Source: DATMQA01 sp035566895
GTDB lineage: Bacteria; Verrucomicrobiota; Verrucomicrobiia; Limisphaerales; UBA8199
Direction: 5' to 3'
Assembly: GCA_035566895.1 (NCBI GenBank)
Contig: DATMQA010000204.1
Location: 1-13,232 of the forward strand
DNA length: 13,232 nucleotides
The notes beneath the pieces were generated by a model that worked only from the letters and a program-made list of their open reading frames with translations, ran no database searches and had not been told where the DNA came from. Both the position numbers and the translations under genes were made by a program. Below are positions 5,815-13,232 of the stretch, piece after piece. How positions within the stretch are numbered: position 1 is the first letter of the stretch; each line of letters opens with the position of its first letter.

Positions 5815-8800
5815 ATGTATCTGAAGAATTTAACTGTTTTAGGGTTCAAATCCTTTGCGGATAAAACGGCCCTGAACTTTCAGCCGGGGGTCACCGCCAT
5901 AGTTGGCCCCAATGGGTGCGGTAAGTCCAACGTGTCGGACGCAATACGTTGGGTACTGGGGGAGCAATCCGCCAAGGCCCTTCGTGGCGGCGAGATGGCC
6001 GACGTCATCTTCAACGGCACCGATGGGCGCAAACCGTTGGGGATGGCCGAAGTGTCGTTGACTATCGGCGGGGTGGATGACGAGAACCTGCACGCTGCGG
6101 GAGTTGAGATGGCCTATAATGAAGTCACCATCACGCGCCGGGTCTTCCGGGATGGCGGCAGCGAATACTTCATTAATAAGACTCCCTGCCGCCTAAAGGA
6201 TATCCAGCAATTGTTCATGGGGACGGGCGTGGGCCGCACCAGCTACAGCATCATGGCGCAGGGTAACATTACCCAGATTCTTTCCAGCCGCCCGGAAGAC
6301 CGCCGGTTGATTTTCGAGGAGGCTGCCGGCATCACTAAATACAAGTCGCAGAAGAAAGAAGCCCTGCGCAAACTCGAATACACAGAACAAAACCTGGTGC
6401 GCGTAGCCGACCTGGTCCGCGAGGTCAAACGGCAGATAGGTTCGCTGCAGCGCCAGGCCGGCAAGGCCCGGCGGTACAAGCAGCTCTCCCAGGAACTCCA
6501 GCATCTGGATACCCAGTTGGCCCGCCACCAGTTCGACGTTCTGCAGACCGAGATCCGCGAGCGCGAAACGACCGCCGGGAATTTGCGCAGCGAAATCGAG
6601 ACCAACTCGGCGGAAGTGTTGCGGTGCGAGGACGAGATCACCGAGCTGCGCGAGCGTCTTTCCGGGCTGGACAACGAGATCGGAGCCATGCAGCAGCGCG
6701 GGCTGGAGCTCAAGGGCGAAATCGACCGTCACGAAAGCCGGATTCAGTTTGACGAAGAACGGTTGCGCGAATTCGCCGCCCAGAACACCAAGGCGCTGGC
6801 CGACATTGCCCAGGCCGAAGAACGCCGGCACATCGCCCAACAGGAATTGGCAACCGTAAGCGCCAACCTGGCCGGCTCCGAGGCGGCCTTGACCCAACAT
6901 CGGCAGGCGCTCAACGCCAGGCAGGAAGCGCTGCGCCGGGTCGAGGATGGCCTGCAGCGCGGCCAGGAAGCGCTCCGCCAGGCCCAAGTCGAGGCCTTCT
7001 CCGCTGCTCAGGATCTGACCCGCATCCGCAACGAAATCACCGCGCTCGATTTGCAGAAGCAGGGCAATGTGGTGCGCCTGGAGAAGCTGTCGGCCGAGAA
7101 AATCCAGCTCGAGGAGGAGCGTGGGCGCCTGGAAACCAGACTGCACGAGTTCGCGGCCAATGTCCAGGCCCGGAAGCTTAACGCTCAAACCCAGCGCGGC
7201 ACCGTCGAACAACGCCAAAAGCGGCTGCGCGAAATTCAGGACGAACTGATCGCGGTCACCCAGGAGCAGGACCAGCTTTTACAGCAGCAGGCCGAGAAAA
7301 GCTCACGTCTGAATGTGCTCGAGCAGTTGCAGGCCGGGCACGAAGGTTTCAGCGAAGGTTCGCTCGCCGCCCTCAAACAATCACAGCATGTGCTCGGTTC
7401 GCTGGCCGACAAAATGGTGGTGCCGGACCAATATGTCACGGCTATTGAAACCGCCTTGGGCCATCACCTCCAACTTGTGCTGACCGAACAGCCCGAGTCG
7501 GCCCATGAGATCCTCACCGATCTCTCTACTCAGAAAAAGGGCCGCGCCAGTGTCGCGCCTCTCGCGTTCACCCGAAATGGCCACTCACTGGGAGCACCTG
7601 GCTCCCTCTCCGCGTCGGATAAGGCAGGGGATGAAGCGGAGGGAACAACCCGTACTGCTCCTGATCTCAACGGCTTGCCTCTCCCCGCCGTTGCCGTTAT
7701 CCGAAGCGAGCCATCCGTTCGTCCCTTGCTCGACCGGCTGCTGGGCCTGACGCGTATTGTGCGGGATTTGAATGCGGCCACCGCTGCGTGGCGCGAGAGC
7801 GGCGGCACTTTTCATTACGTCACTTTGAGTGGAGAATTGCTTAGCCGCCATGGCGTTTACACCGGCGGTTATCTCAACGGTAACGGCAACAGCAGAGGGG
7901 CCGCGTCCATCCTGGGCCGCCGGAACCAGATCGCCGACTTGCAGGCGGTGCTCGGTCGGCTCCAACAGCAGGTCGCGGAAATCAGCCGCCGCAAGGGCGC
8001 CCTTCAAAGCGAGCAGACCGGGCTGCAAGCCGGGCTCCAGCAAGCTCAGACCGAGCTGCGGGCACAGGAAGTCGCTATCGCCACTCACGAAGGCGAGGTC
8101 AATGCGCTCCGGAATTCCCAGCGCCTGCTGCACCAGAAAATCGACACGGTCGTATTTGAAATCCAGAGCCTGGCGGCGCAGGAACGTGAAGGCCTCGAGA
8201 AACGGGCGGGGCTGGCCGGCCGGGCAGGGGAGTTGGAGACTCGCGAGCGCGCACTCCAGGCCCAGGTGACCGGCCTCACGGCGCAATTGGAGTCCTCTCG
8301 ACAGGAACGGGAGAGTGCCAATGCTCATCTCACCGAAAGCAAGATCGCCCTGGCCACCGAAGAACAGATGTGCGCCTCGTTCCAGCAACAACAGCAATCG
8401 CTCCAACAGCGCCTCTCCGAGCTGGCCCAGGTCATTGAACAGCGACGCGGAGAAATGACCTCCTTTATTGGCCGTAAGGAGCAGGCCGAATCTGAGATCC
8501 AGGAGTCGCGTGGCCGGATCGAACAGCTTCAGCACGACCGTGAGCAGGTCAACGCCCAGGCCGCAGGGCTCCTCGCGCAAAAACAATCGCAGGAGGCCGA
8601 CATCGGCACCCGCGAGGGCTCCTTGCGCGACCAGCGCCGCTCGCTAACCGAACTCCAGGACCGGCGCGGCAGCGTTGAAGTCGAGTTGGCCCAAAAAAAC
8701 ATGACGGTGCAGAACCTGCGCGAACGCATTCAGCAGAAATATCACGTCAACCTGGACGATGTCCGTAGCGAGTGCATCACGATCACCTTTGCCGACGAGG

Positions 8801-9636
8801 GGCCGGCGCGCATCCATGTGATGACGCCCGAGGAAATGCTCGCCGCCGGGGCCGCGACGGACTGGACGGCCGTCGCCCAGCAGGTCGAATCGCTGCAGCA
8901 GCGGCTCGATGAGATGGGGCCGGTGAACCTCGTCGCCATCGAAGAGTACGAGGAAACCGAGCAGCGCCACCAGTTCCTCAGCAAACAGCACGACGACCTG
9001 GTCCAGGCCAAAGCCCAACTGCTCGAAGTCATCAACCGTATCAATACCCAAACACGGGAGATGTTCCGCGCCACCTTCGAGCAAATCCGTGACAATTTCC
9101 GCGCCATGTTCACTGAAGTGTTCGGCGGCGGCAAAGCCGATCTCATTCTCATGGATGAAAACGACCTGCTCGAAAGCGGCATCGACATCGTCGCGCGCCC
9201 GCCCGGCAAGCAGTTGCAGACCATCTCCCTGCTGTCCGGCGGCGAGCAGACCATGACCGCCGTCGCGCTCCTCTTCTCCATTTACCAGGTCAAGCCCAGT
9301 CCCTTCTGCGTGCTGGACGAGCTGGATGCACCGCTCGACGAGTCCAACATCAATCGCTTCATCCGTGTGCTCCAGCGGTTCCTCGAGCATTCCCAATTCA
9401 TCATCATCACGCACAACAAACGCACCATCGGCATGGCCGACGTTCTCTACGGCGTGACCATGCAGGAACAGGGCGTCAGCAAGATCGTCAGTGTCAAATT
9501 CCATAAAACCGGCGAGCAAGTGACCGATCATCAGCCGGCTTCGCTTGAAACCCCAGTGGCAGGACGGCCGGTGGACGTCGAAGAAGACGCGCCGCACAAG
9601 AAAGACGATACCCTCGAGGTCATGATGGCGAAGTAG
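5815..9636 (+). CDS. smc: Chromosome segregation/condensation protein SMC
   Basis: A 1273-residue SMC ATPase, the core of bacterial condensin (with ScpA and ScpB, neither in this window), which extrudes DNA loops and organises the chromosome in the cytoplasm. The N-terminal head carries Walker A GPNGCGKSN (31-39; Lys37, Ser38) and the Q-loop region MAQGNITQILSS (147-158). Coiled-coil arm 1 runs from about 170 to 505, the hinge from about 508 to 690, and arm 2 from about 700 to 1030. The C-terminal head has the ABC signature LSGGEQ (1140-1145), Walker B FCVLDELDAP (1164-1173; Asp1168, catalytic Glu1169) and the switch His in ITHNK. All ATPase residues are present. It is somewhat longer than typical bacterial SMC (about 1190) because of a low-complexity segment in the hinge (about 586-622) and an acidic tail after VKFHK. 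The start MYLKNLTVLGFKSFADKT is the family's canonical N-terminus. Confidence 0.97.
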   Translation: MYLKNLTVLGFKSFADKTALNFQPGVTAIVGPNGCGKSNVSDAIRWVLGEQSAKALRGGEMADVIFNGTDGRKPLGMAEVSLTIGGVDDENLHAAGVEMAYNEVTITRRVFRDGGSEYFINKTPCRLKDIQQLFMGTGVGRTSYSIMAQGNITQILSSRPEDRRLIFEEAAGITKYKSQKKEALRKLEYTEQNLVRVADLVREVKRQIGSLQRQAGKARRYKQLSQELQHLDTQLARHQFDVLQTEIRERETTAGNLRSEIETNSAEVLRCEDEITELRERLSGLDNEIGAMQQRGLELKGEIDRHESRIQFDEERLREFAAQNTKALADIAQAEERRHIAQQELATVSANLAGSEAALTQHRQALNARQEALRRVEDGLQRGQEALRQAQVEAFSAAQDLTRIRNEITALDLQKQGNVVRLEKLSAEKIQLEEERGRLETRLHEFAANVQARKLNAQTQRGTVEQRQKRLREIQDELIAVTQEQDQLLQQQAEKSSRLNVLEQLQAGHEGFSEGSLAALKQSQHVLGSLADKMVVPDQYVTAIETALGHHLQLVLTEQPESAHEILTDLSTQKKGRASVAPLAFTRNGHSLGAPGSLSASDKAGDEAEGTTRTAPDLNGLPLPAVAVIRSEPSVRPLLDRLLGLTRIVRDLNAATAAWRESGGTFHYVTLSGELLSRHGVYTGGYLNGNGNSRGAASILGRRNQIADLQAVLGRLQQQVAEISRRKGALQSEQTGLQAGLQQAQTELRAQEVAIATHEGEVNALRNSQRLLHQKIDTVVFEIQSLAAQEREGLEKRAGLAGRAGELETRERALQAQVTGLTAQLESSRQERESANAHLTESKIALATEEQMCASFQQQQQSLQQRLSELAQVIEQRRGEMTSFIGRKEQAESEIQESRGRIEQLQHDREQVNAQAAGLLAQKQSQEADIGTREGSLRDQRRSLTELQDRRGSVEVELAQKNMTVQNLRERIQQKYHVNLDDVRSECITITFADEGPARIHVMTPEEMLAAGAATDWTAVAQQVESLQQRLDEMGPVNLVAIEEYEETEQRHQFLSKQHDDLVQAKAQLLEVINRINTQTREMFRATFEQIRDNFRAMFTEVFGGGKADLILMDENDLLESGIDIVARPPGKQLQTISLLSGGEQTMTAVALLFSIYQVKPSPFCVLDELDAPLDESNINRFIRVLQRFLEHSQFIIITHNKRTIGMADVLYGVTMQEQGVSKIVSVKFHKTGEQVTDHQPASLETPVAGRPVDVEEDAPHKKDDTLEVMMAK
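7590..7641. repeat. Paired hairpin-forming element inside the SMC hinge coding region
   Basis: There are two adjacent inverted repeats. GGGAGC (7590-7595) and GCTCCC (7601-7606) are separated by five bases; CTCCGC (7608-7613) and GCGGAG (7636-7641) are separated by 22. The reading frame stays open through both, encoding roughly residues 592-609 (GAPGSLSASDKAGDEAEG), which look unlike hinge sequence. Confidence 0.5.
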
Positions 9637-9682
9637 GCAGAGGCTTGCCTCGTCCATTACTCATGGTATTTTCGCGTCAGAA

Positions 9683-11353
9683 TTGAAGAAAACGACTCTT
9701 GCCGTCGGCCTGCTGCTAGCGGCGGTTGGGTTGAGCCTGTGGTTTTTCGGCCGGCCCGCCTACCGCCATTACCAAGAGCGACGCGCCCTCCAGCAGGCCA
9801 GGCAGTTTCTTGCCAAAGGCGATTGGCGCAACGCCAGCGTGAGCGCCCGCCAGGCCATTCAGCTCCACCCGGCCAACCTCGAAGCCTGCCGCATCATGGC
9901 GGATCTTGCCGAGGCCGCTCACTCAGTCCAGGCCCTGGACTGGCGCCGCCGCGTTGCCGAATTGGCCCCAACTCTCGAAAACAAATTGCTCCTTGCCGCC
10001 ATCGCTTTGCGCTCCCAGGGTCCACCCTTCCCCCTGGCTTCCCAAATGCTCGAGGACCTCCGCCAGCCCGCCCAGGATGTCGCCTCTTACCACCTCCTGC
10101 TGGCTGAACGCGCGCTCAAACTTAATCAGCCGGCCGAAGCCGAAGCCCAGTTCGTGGACGCCTCCCGGCTGGAGCCGACTAATGAACTGCACCAATTCAA
10201 CCTTGCCGTCCTGCGGCTCCGTTCCACTAATGTCACCTCCGCTGCCGAAGCCCGCGCCTCGCTCGAACGCCTGCGCGCCAGCACCAACCTCGGTGCCGTT
10301 GCCCTGCGGTGGCTCATCGGTGATCGGCTCGGCCAAAAAGATTTGCCCGCCGCCGAGCGCTTTTCCTCCCAGCTTCTCGCCGACCCTCATGCGACTTTCG
10401 AAGACCGCCTTCAGCATCTCGGCATCCTGCGCCAGCAAAACCTCCCCCAATATCCGGCCTTTCTGCTGACGGTCAAAAGCGAGGCCCTCACTAACGCCGT
10501 CAAAGTCTATTCCCTTTCCTCCTGGATGCTCAGCCAGAAAGCGCCGGACGAGGCGATGCCATGGCTCTCGAGTCTCCCTCCCAAACTCGCCGCTGAACAA
10601 CCCGTCCCTCTCGCTTTCGTCGATGCTTACGCCGCGAAAAAAGACTGGGCCGGTCTCGACAATTATCTCCAGGACCAGAAATGGGGTGAATTGGAATTCC
10701 TGCGCCTTGCTTTCCTTTCCCATGCCGCGGCCGAACAACGCGAAAATCTCGCCGCCGAAACCCGCTGGCGCAGTGCCGTCCGCCAGGCCGGCGACCGCCT
10801 GGGCGCGCTCAATTACCTGCTCACTCTGGCTGGCGCGTGGCACGCGGATAAATCCTGCGAGGATCTGCTCTGGCAAATCGCGCAACGGTTCCCCAGGGAA
10901 CACTGGGCGCTGGTCGAGTTGGGCCGGTTTTATTTGGCGTCGCAGGATACCCGCGGCATCAACAAAGTCTCGGCTGCGCTGGCCAGCTTCAATCCGAAGG
11001 ACCTCATGGCCAAAAATAACTTTGCTACCACGGCTTTGCTGCTGAATCTCAATCTCGCCGCCGCCCACCAGACCGCCAAAGAAATCTACACCCAGCATCC
11101 CGACGACCCCATCATCACCTCCACCTACGCCTGGTCGCTGCACCGTCAAGGCCAAACCAAGGAGGCCCTGGCCGCTCTCGAAAAACTGAAACCCGAAGGC
11201 CTCGAACTGCCGAACGTCGCCCTCTACTACGGCCTGCTCCTGTCGGCTGATGGCCAGCACAACAAAGCTGCCAAATACCTCGCTCTCGCCCAAAGCGCTG
11301 CTCTCTTGCCGGAAGAAAAATCGCTGCTCGCCGCAGCCGCCCCGCCGAAGTAA
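9683..11353 (+). CDS. Membrane-anchored tetratricopeptide-repeat protein
   Basis: A 556-residue protein not recognised as a named family. Residues 2-3 are Lys, followed by a hydrophobic segment at 4-23 (TTLAVGLLLAAVGLSLWFFG) with no clear cleavage site, so it is probably a signal anchor with the rest in the periplasm. A clear TPR unit lies at about 35-68 (ALQQARQFLAKGDWRNASVS then ARQAIQLHPANLEA), with further degenerate helical repeats throughout (for example near 130-165) and two more at about 475-543 (YAWSLHRQGQTKEALAALEK, then ALYYGLLLSADGQHNKAAKY). TPR proteins are scaffolds for protein-protein contacts; no catalytic motif is visible. The start is TTG at 9683: the nearby ATG at 9663 is out of frame and hits a stop after seven codons, and the TTG start gives a typical MKKTTL anchor. 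No clear ribosome binding site is seen. It lies 46 bases after the SMC gene on the same strand with no terminator between, so it may be co-transcribed with it. Confidence 0.8.
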   Translation: MKKTTLAVGLLLAAVGLSLWFFGRPAYRHYQERRALQQARQFLAKGDWRNASVSARQAIQLHPANLEACRIMADLAEAAHSVQALDWRRRVAELAPTLENKLLLAAIALRSQGPPFPLASQMLEDLRQPAQDVASYHLLLAERALKLNQPAEAEAQFVDASRLEPTNELHQFNLAVLRLRSTNVTSAAEARASLERLRASTNLGAVALRWLIGDRLGQKDLPAAERFSSQLLADPHATFEDRLQHLGILRQQNLPQYPAFLLTVKSEALTNAVKVYSLSSWMLSQKAPDEAMPWLSSLPPKLAAEQPVPLAFVDAYAAKKDWAGLDNYLQDQKWGELEFLRLAFLSHAAAEQRENLAAETRWRSAVRQAGDRLGALNYLLTLAGAWHADKSCEDLLWQIAQRFPREHWALVELGRFYLASQDTRGINKVSAALASFNPKDLMAKNNFATTALLLNLNLAAAHQTAKEIYTQHPDDPIITSTYAWSLHRQGQTKEALAALEKLKPEGLELPNVALYYGLLLSADGQHNKAAKYLALAQSAALLPEEKSLLAAAAPPK

Positions 11354-11374
11354 CTCGGTCAGGCTGGCTCACGC

Positions 11375-12211
11375 TCAGGCATATACCTTGCGTTTATTTG
11401 GCCGCTGACGCCATTGCGCGGGGGTTACGCCGAACCGCCTTTTGAACATGAGGTTGAACAGACTCAGCGATTGGTAGCCGCTCTCCAGGGCCACCTCCAC
11501 GACCTTTGATTTGCTGGTTGCCAGCAACTCCTGCGCTTTGCCCAGCCGAACCTGCGCCTGCTTCTCCCGGAAAGACGTTCCCACCACTTCCTGGAAAACC
11601 CGGCCCAGGTGCCGCGGGCAGCAACCCACGCGCGCCGCCAAATCCCCAAAGCTCAAGTCCAACATGTCGGCCGCGTGCATTTGCTTCAACAGCATTTCGA
11701 GCCGCGCTCTGGCTCCCGCGTCTGACACCGGCTCAGCCGCGTCCAAATTCAGGTCGTTCTCGACCGCGTGAATGAACAACTCCAGCAGTTGCACCCGCGT
11801 ACGCAGGTTGCTTTGGCTTCGGCCCTGGCAGAGCCGTTTGAAGTTTTCGGCGACCGGGTCGTCCGGAAAGAAAAGACGGGCGGAAAAGGCGTCTTTTCGC
11901 GCCGCCTCATCGAGGAGCTTCTGCTCCGCCAGCGTCATCACGCCCGACAACTTCTCCGGCTGGACGTAGAAATACTGGAAAACCGTCTCGCCGAGCTGGC
12001 TGGCGCGGACCAGGCCCTGGCCTCGCTCGGACAGCATCAGCACCGAGCCGCCTGATAACTCGTGGTTACTGCGCGAATTCATCCAATAGCCGACACCCCG
12101 GGTTAAGTGCAGAACTGACCAACCGGGCATTCGCGGGGTCCATTCGCCCCCGGGCAGAAGCACAATTTCCTTCAAGACCAACTGCTGACCAGACAAACCG
12201 TTGGTTTTCAT
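11375..12211 (-). CDS. AraC-family transcriptional regulator
   Basis: A 278-residue DNA-binding regulator. Residues about 10-90 resemble the cupin-like sensor half of AraC proteins (GWSVLHLTRGVGYW, then LSGGSVLMLSERGQGLVRAS), but no ligand can be named. The C-terminal AraC domain covers about 172-268. Its first helix-turn-helix is LSFGDLAARVGCCPRHLGRV (186-205), and the second runs through VVEVALESGYQSLSLFNLMF (237-256), ending in the classic KRRFGVTPAQWRQ (257-269). The first recognition helix carries an unusual Cys-Cys pair (197-198). An in-frame TTG at 12241 would add ten residues, but the ATG at 12211 is preferred because AGGAA sits just upstream. It is convergent with the TPR gene (21-base gap, no terminator), and an intrinsic terminator separates it from the DUF3631 gene, so it probably has its own promoter between 12212 and 12340. 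Its targets are unknown. Confidence 0.9.
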   Translation of the reverse strand: MKTNGLSGQQLVLKEIVLLPGGEWTPRMPGWSVLHLTRGVGYWMNSRSNHELSGGSVLMLSERGQGLVRASQLGETVFQYFYVQPEKLSGVMTLAEQKLLDEAARKDAFSARLFFPDDPVAENFKRLCQGRSQSNLRTRVQLLELFIHAVENDLNLDAAEPVSDAGARARLEMLLKQMHAADMLDLSFGDLAARVGCCPRHLGRVFQEVVGTSFREKQAQVRLGKAQELLATSKSKVVEVALESGYQSLSLFNLMFKRRFGVTPAQWRQRPNKRKVYA

Positions 12212-12219
12212 CGTTTCCT
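12212..12219 (-). promoter_or_regulatory. Ribosome binding site deciding the AraC start
   Basis: On the minus strand AGGAA (12219-12215) precedes the ATG at 12211 by three bases. The spacing is a little short, but it is one of the few clear Shine-Dalgarno-like motifs in the window and favours ATG 12211 over TTG 12241. Confidence 0.5.
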
Positions 12220-12337
12220 GTGAGTCGCAGAAACTAGTCAACCCACGTTACAGAATCATGGCGAACCGGAAACGATTCGGAAAAGCCCAACCGACCGTTG
12301 TCCCGCCCCAGAAACGCCCAAACCGTATTTCGGGTCC

Positions 12338-12372
12338 AGAAGAAAAGGGGCGGGGACCGCTCGTCCCCACCC
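12338..12372 (-). terminator. Intrinsic terminator after the DUF3631 gene
   Basis: On the minus strand GGGTGGGGAC (12372-12363) pairs with GTCCCCGCCC (12357-12348) around the loop GAGCG. That is ten pairs, counting one U-G wobble. The stem is followed by CTTTTCTTCT (12347-12338). The wobble would be a C-A mismatch on the plus strand, and that side has no T-run, so the terminator acts on minus-strand transcripts. It lies 37 bases after the DUF3631 stop codon. Confidence 0.7.
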
Positions 12373-12416
12373 ATGTAACCCATGTAACTTTTTAACCTTT
12401 TTAACCCATTTAACTC
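12372..12416. repeat. Five-unit 9-nt tandem repeat overlapping a stop codon
   Basis: The units on the plus strand are CATGTAACC, CATGTAACT, TTTTAACCT, TTTTAACCC and ATTTAACTC, with core TAAC. The minus-strand TAA stop of the DUF3631 gene (12412-12410) lies inside the last unit, and the other four fill the space between that stop and the terminator stem. Confidence 0.65.
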
Positions 12417-13232
12417 TTTGGTTGTGGCGCTGCCGCGCTGGGTCCATTCGCGTTCGAGTCCCCGGGCCCCGTCGCCGTCGCCTCCTCTGATGCCGGTTTG
12501 AGTTCATCGATCAGAGCGCGGGCCTCGGCTTTGGGCACGTAACGGCGAATGGTTTCCAGCATATCTTCCTGGCAATAGCCCTTCGCCTGATTGCCGTTGA
12601 TGCGGAGGTTGTGCGGGCGGATTCCATACGGGCTCAACTGCCGCGCCAGCCAGCGGTCGTCGATAGGTTTGCCCCGCAGCAGGTCCTTCCAGGGGCGGTT
12701 GTGGTAGGCGTTCAGACGCGCGACGAGGTCCGAGCTGAACAGCCGGTCGGTCTTGGCGAAGTTGAACTGGATGTACACGTCGAACAGCAGCACCGAGATC
12801 GGATTGGAATCGGTGGAGGCTGCGGCCACCCCGATGGCCGCCTCGCGGGCGAGCTGCGGCCAGGGTCCGCCGGCCAGGTCGGCGATCACGAACAGCGGCT
12901 CCCAGATGTCGGCGGCGCGGTCATTGAGTTCGCGCGGGATCTCCGGTTCGGCGGCCGCGATTTGCTCCTTGTGGTCCAGGACAAAACGGAGGCATTTGCG
13001 CTTGATGTCGCCAGGGTCGAATTTCCTCAACCGTTCGCAAGGTTCATCGGCGGTCTTGCGATGCAAACGAAAGACGATGCAACGGTCCGCCAGCGTCGTC
13101 GGCAAAGCCCCGATGCGCGCGATGAGTTTGGGGCACCAGCAGGAGAACCGGAGGATGCCCGGGTTATAGCTCGAGCCGGAATTGAGCGAGCCCTGCCCAT
13201 TGGCCGCCCCCGGGGCGCCGTTTTGGCCGGGC
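12410..13232 (-). CDS. DUF3631-domain protein, N-terminus outside the window
   Basis: The minus-strand frame stays open to the right edge, giving 273 residues of a longer protein. The visible part contains GSLNSGSSYNPGILRFSCWC, PKLIARIGALPTTLADRCI and VFRLHRKTADE. These match the DUF3631 pattern in which a Walker-type ATPase/helicase-like core is followed by an LNSG segment, a PKAIAxIG-like segment and LADRxIxIxL. The TTG at 13105 would cut through this motif, so it is not the start. Residues GYCQEDMLETIRRYVP near the C-terminus resemble a small DNA-binding-like helical end, and the last 25 residues are Ala/Pro/Gly-rich low complexity. DUF3631 proteins are often found in phage, plasmid or island contexts beside primase- or Toprim-like domains. 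No mobile-element gene is visible here, but the upstream half that would show the ATPase motifs is missing. Biochemical role unknown. Confidence 0.8.
   Translation of the reverse strand, partial: PGQNGAPGAANGQGSLNSGSSYNPGILRFSCWCPKLIARIGALPTTLADRCIVFRLHRKTADEPCERLRKFDPGDIKRKCLRFVLDHKEQIAAAEPEIPRELNDRAADIWEPLFVIADLAGGPWPQLAREAAIGVAAASTDSNPISVLLFDVYIQFNFAKTDRLFSSDLVARLNAYHNRPWKDLLRGKPIDDRWLARQLSPYGIRPHNLRINGNQAKGYCQEDMLETIRRYVPKAEARALIDELKPASEEATATGPGDSNANGPSAAAPQPKS

Noticed and set aside
9634..9656. Possible hairpin AGGCA/TGCCT after the SMC stop as a terminator
   Set aside because: The stem is only five pairs and no T-run follows; co-transcription with the TPR gene remains likelier.
6193..9657. 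Several long minus-strand frames (6193-7218, 7585-8586, 8644-9657) opposite SMC
   Set aside because: They mirror the coiled-coil codon pattern of SMC; their Leu/Ala/Gly-rich translations carry no motifs, and SMC is complete on the plus strand.
9923..11293. 456-codon minus-strand frame opposite the TPR protein
   Set aside because: Repetitive Gly/Phe-rich translation with no motif; the plus-strand protein has an N-terminal anchor and TPR signatures.
12236..12241. TTGACT as a -35 for the AraC gene, or TTG 12241 as its start
   Set aside because: A -10 at 17 bases is absent and the site lies too near the ATG; ATG 12211 has a better ribosome binding site.
1..13232. CRISPR array, tRNA, insertion sequence or attachment site
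   Set aside because: No regularly spaced long direct repeats, no tRNA-like cloverleaf segments, no transposase or integrase frame, and no flanking direct repeats were seen. The 7-nt and 9-nt arrays are far too short-period to be CRISPR.

Overview
The window reads as a stretch of chromosome from a GC-rich, Gram-negative-type bacterium. The style of the genes fits the Verrucomicrobiota (a Pedosphaera/Limisphaerales-like member): a DUF3631 protein, a GHL10 glycoside hydrolase-like protein, a membrane-anchored TPR protein and TTG/GTG starts. The phylum is an inference from gene content, not a database result. No transposase, integrase, CRISPR array or tRNA is visible.

Layout, left to right. (1) 1-960, minus: the N-terminal 320 residues of an exported HtrA/DegP-type serine protease, cut by the window edge in its PDZ domain. 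(2) 961-1117: a divergent promoter region. (3) 1118-1846, plus: a coiled-coil protein with a C4 zinc ribbon (COG1579/DUF164). (4) 1864-2303, plus: the RNase P RNA gene, with a good sigma-70-type promoter overlapping the end of the zinc-ribbon gene and a 13-14 bp P1 helix that fixes both ends. (5) 2319-4013, plus: an exported Ntn hydrolase of the gamma-glutamyltransferase superfamily, nearer the YwrD/HpxW branch. (6) 4014-5516, minus: an exported GHL10 hydrolase, convergent with the previous gene with no base between the stop codons. (7) 5517-5814: a 298-base divergent, comparatively AT-rich intergenic region. (8) 5815-9636, plus: a full-length chromosome-condensation SMC ATPase. (9) 9683-11353, plus: a membrane-anchored TPR protein with a TTG start. 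(10) 11375-12211, minus: an AraC-family regulator. (11) 12212-12409: an intergenic region with a strong intrinsic terminator. (12) 12410-13232, minus: the C-terminal part of a DUF3631 protein, cut by the right edge.

Most genes look like housekeeping or envelope functions: periplasmic protein quality control (HtrA), RNase P processing of tRNA, gamma-glutamyl or amide hydrolysis, probable cell-wall sugar hydrolysis (GHL10) and chromosome organisation (SMC). They do not form one obvious pathway.

The most unusual signal is not a gene. At least three loci carry short tandem arrays with the same 7-nt period but different unit sequences (1030-1050 xTGGAAC, 2053-2080 AAATYTC, 5504-5531 TTTCACG). A fourth has a 9-nt period (12372-12416, around TAAC). 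All sit at gene edges or inside a non-coding RNA. One lies in the P12 arm of RNase P RNA, one supplies the GTG start of the GHL10 gene, and one supplies the stop codon of the DUF3631 gene. They resemble the heptanucleotide STRR repeats of heterocystous cyanobacteria, which also occur inside RNase P RNA.
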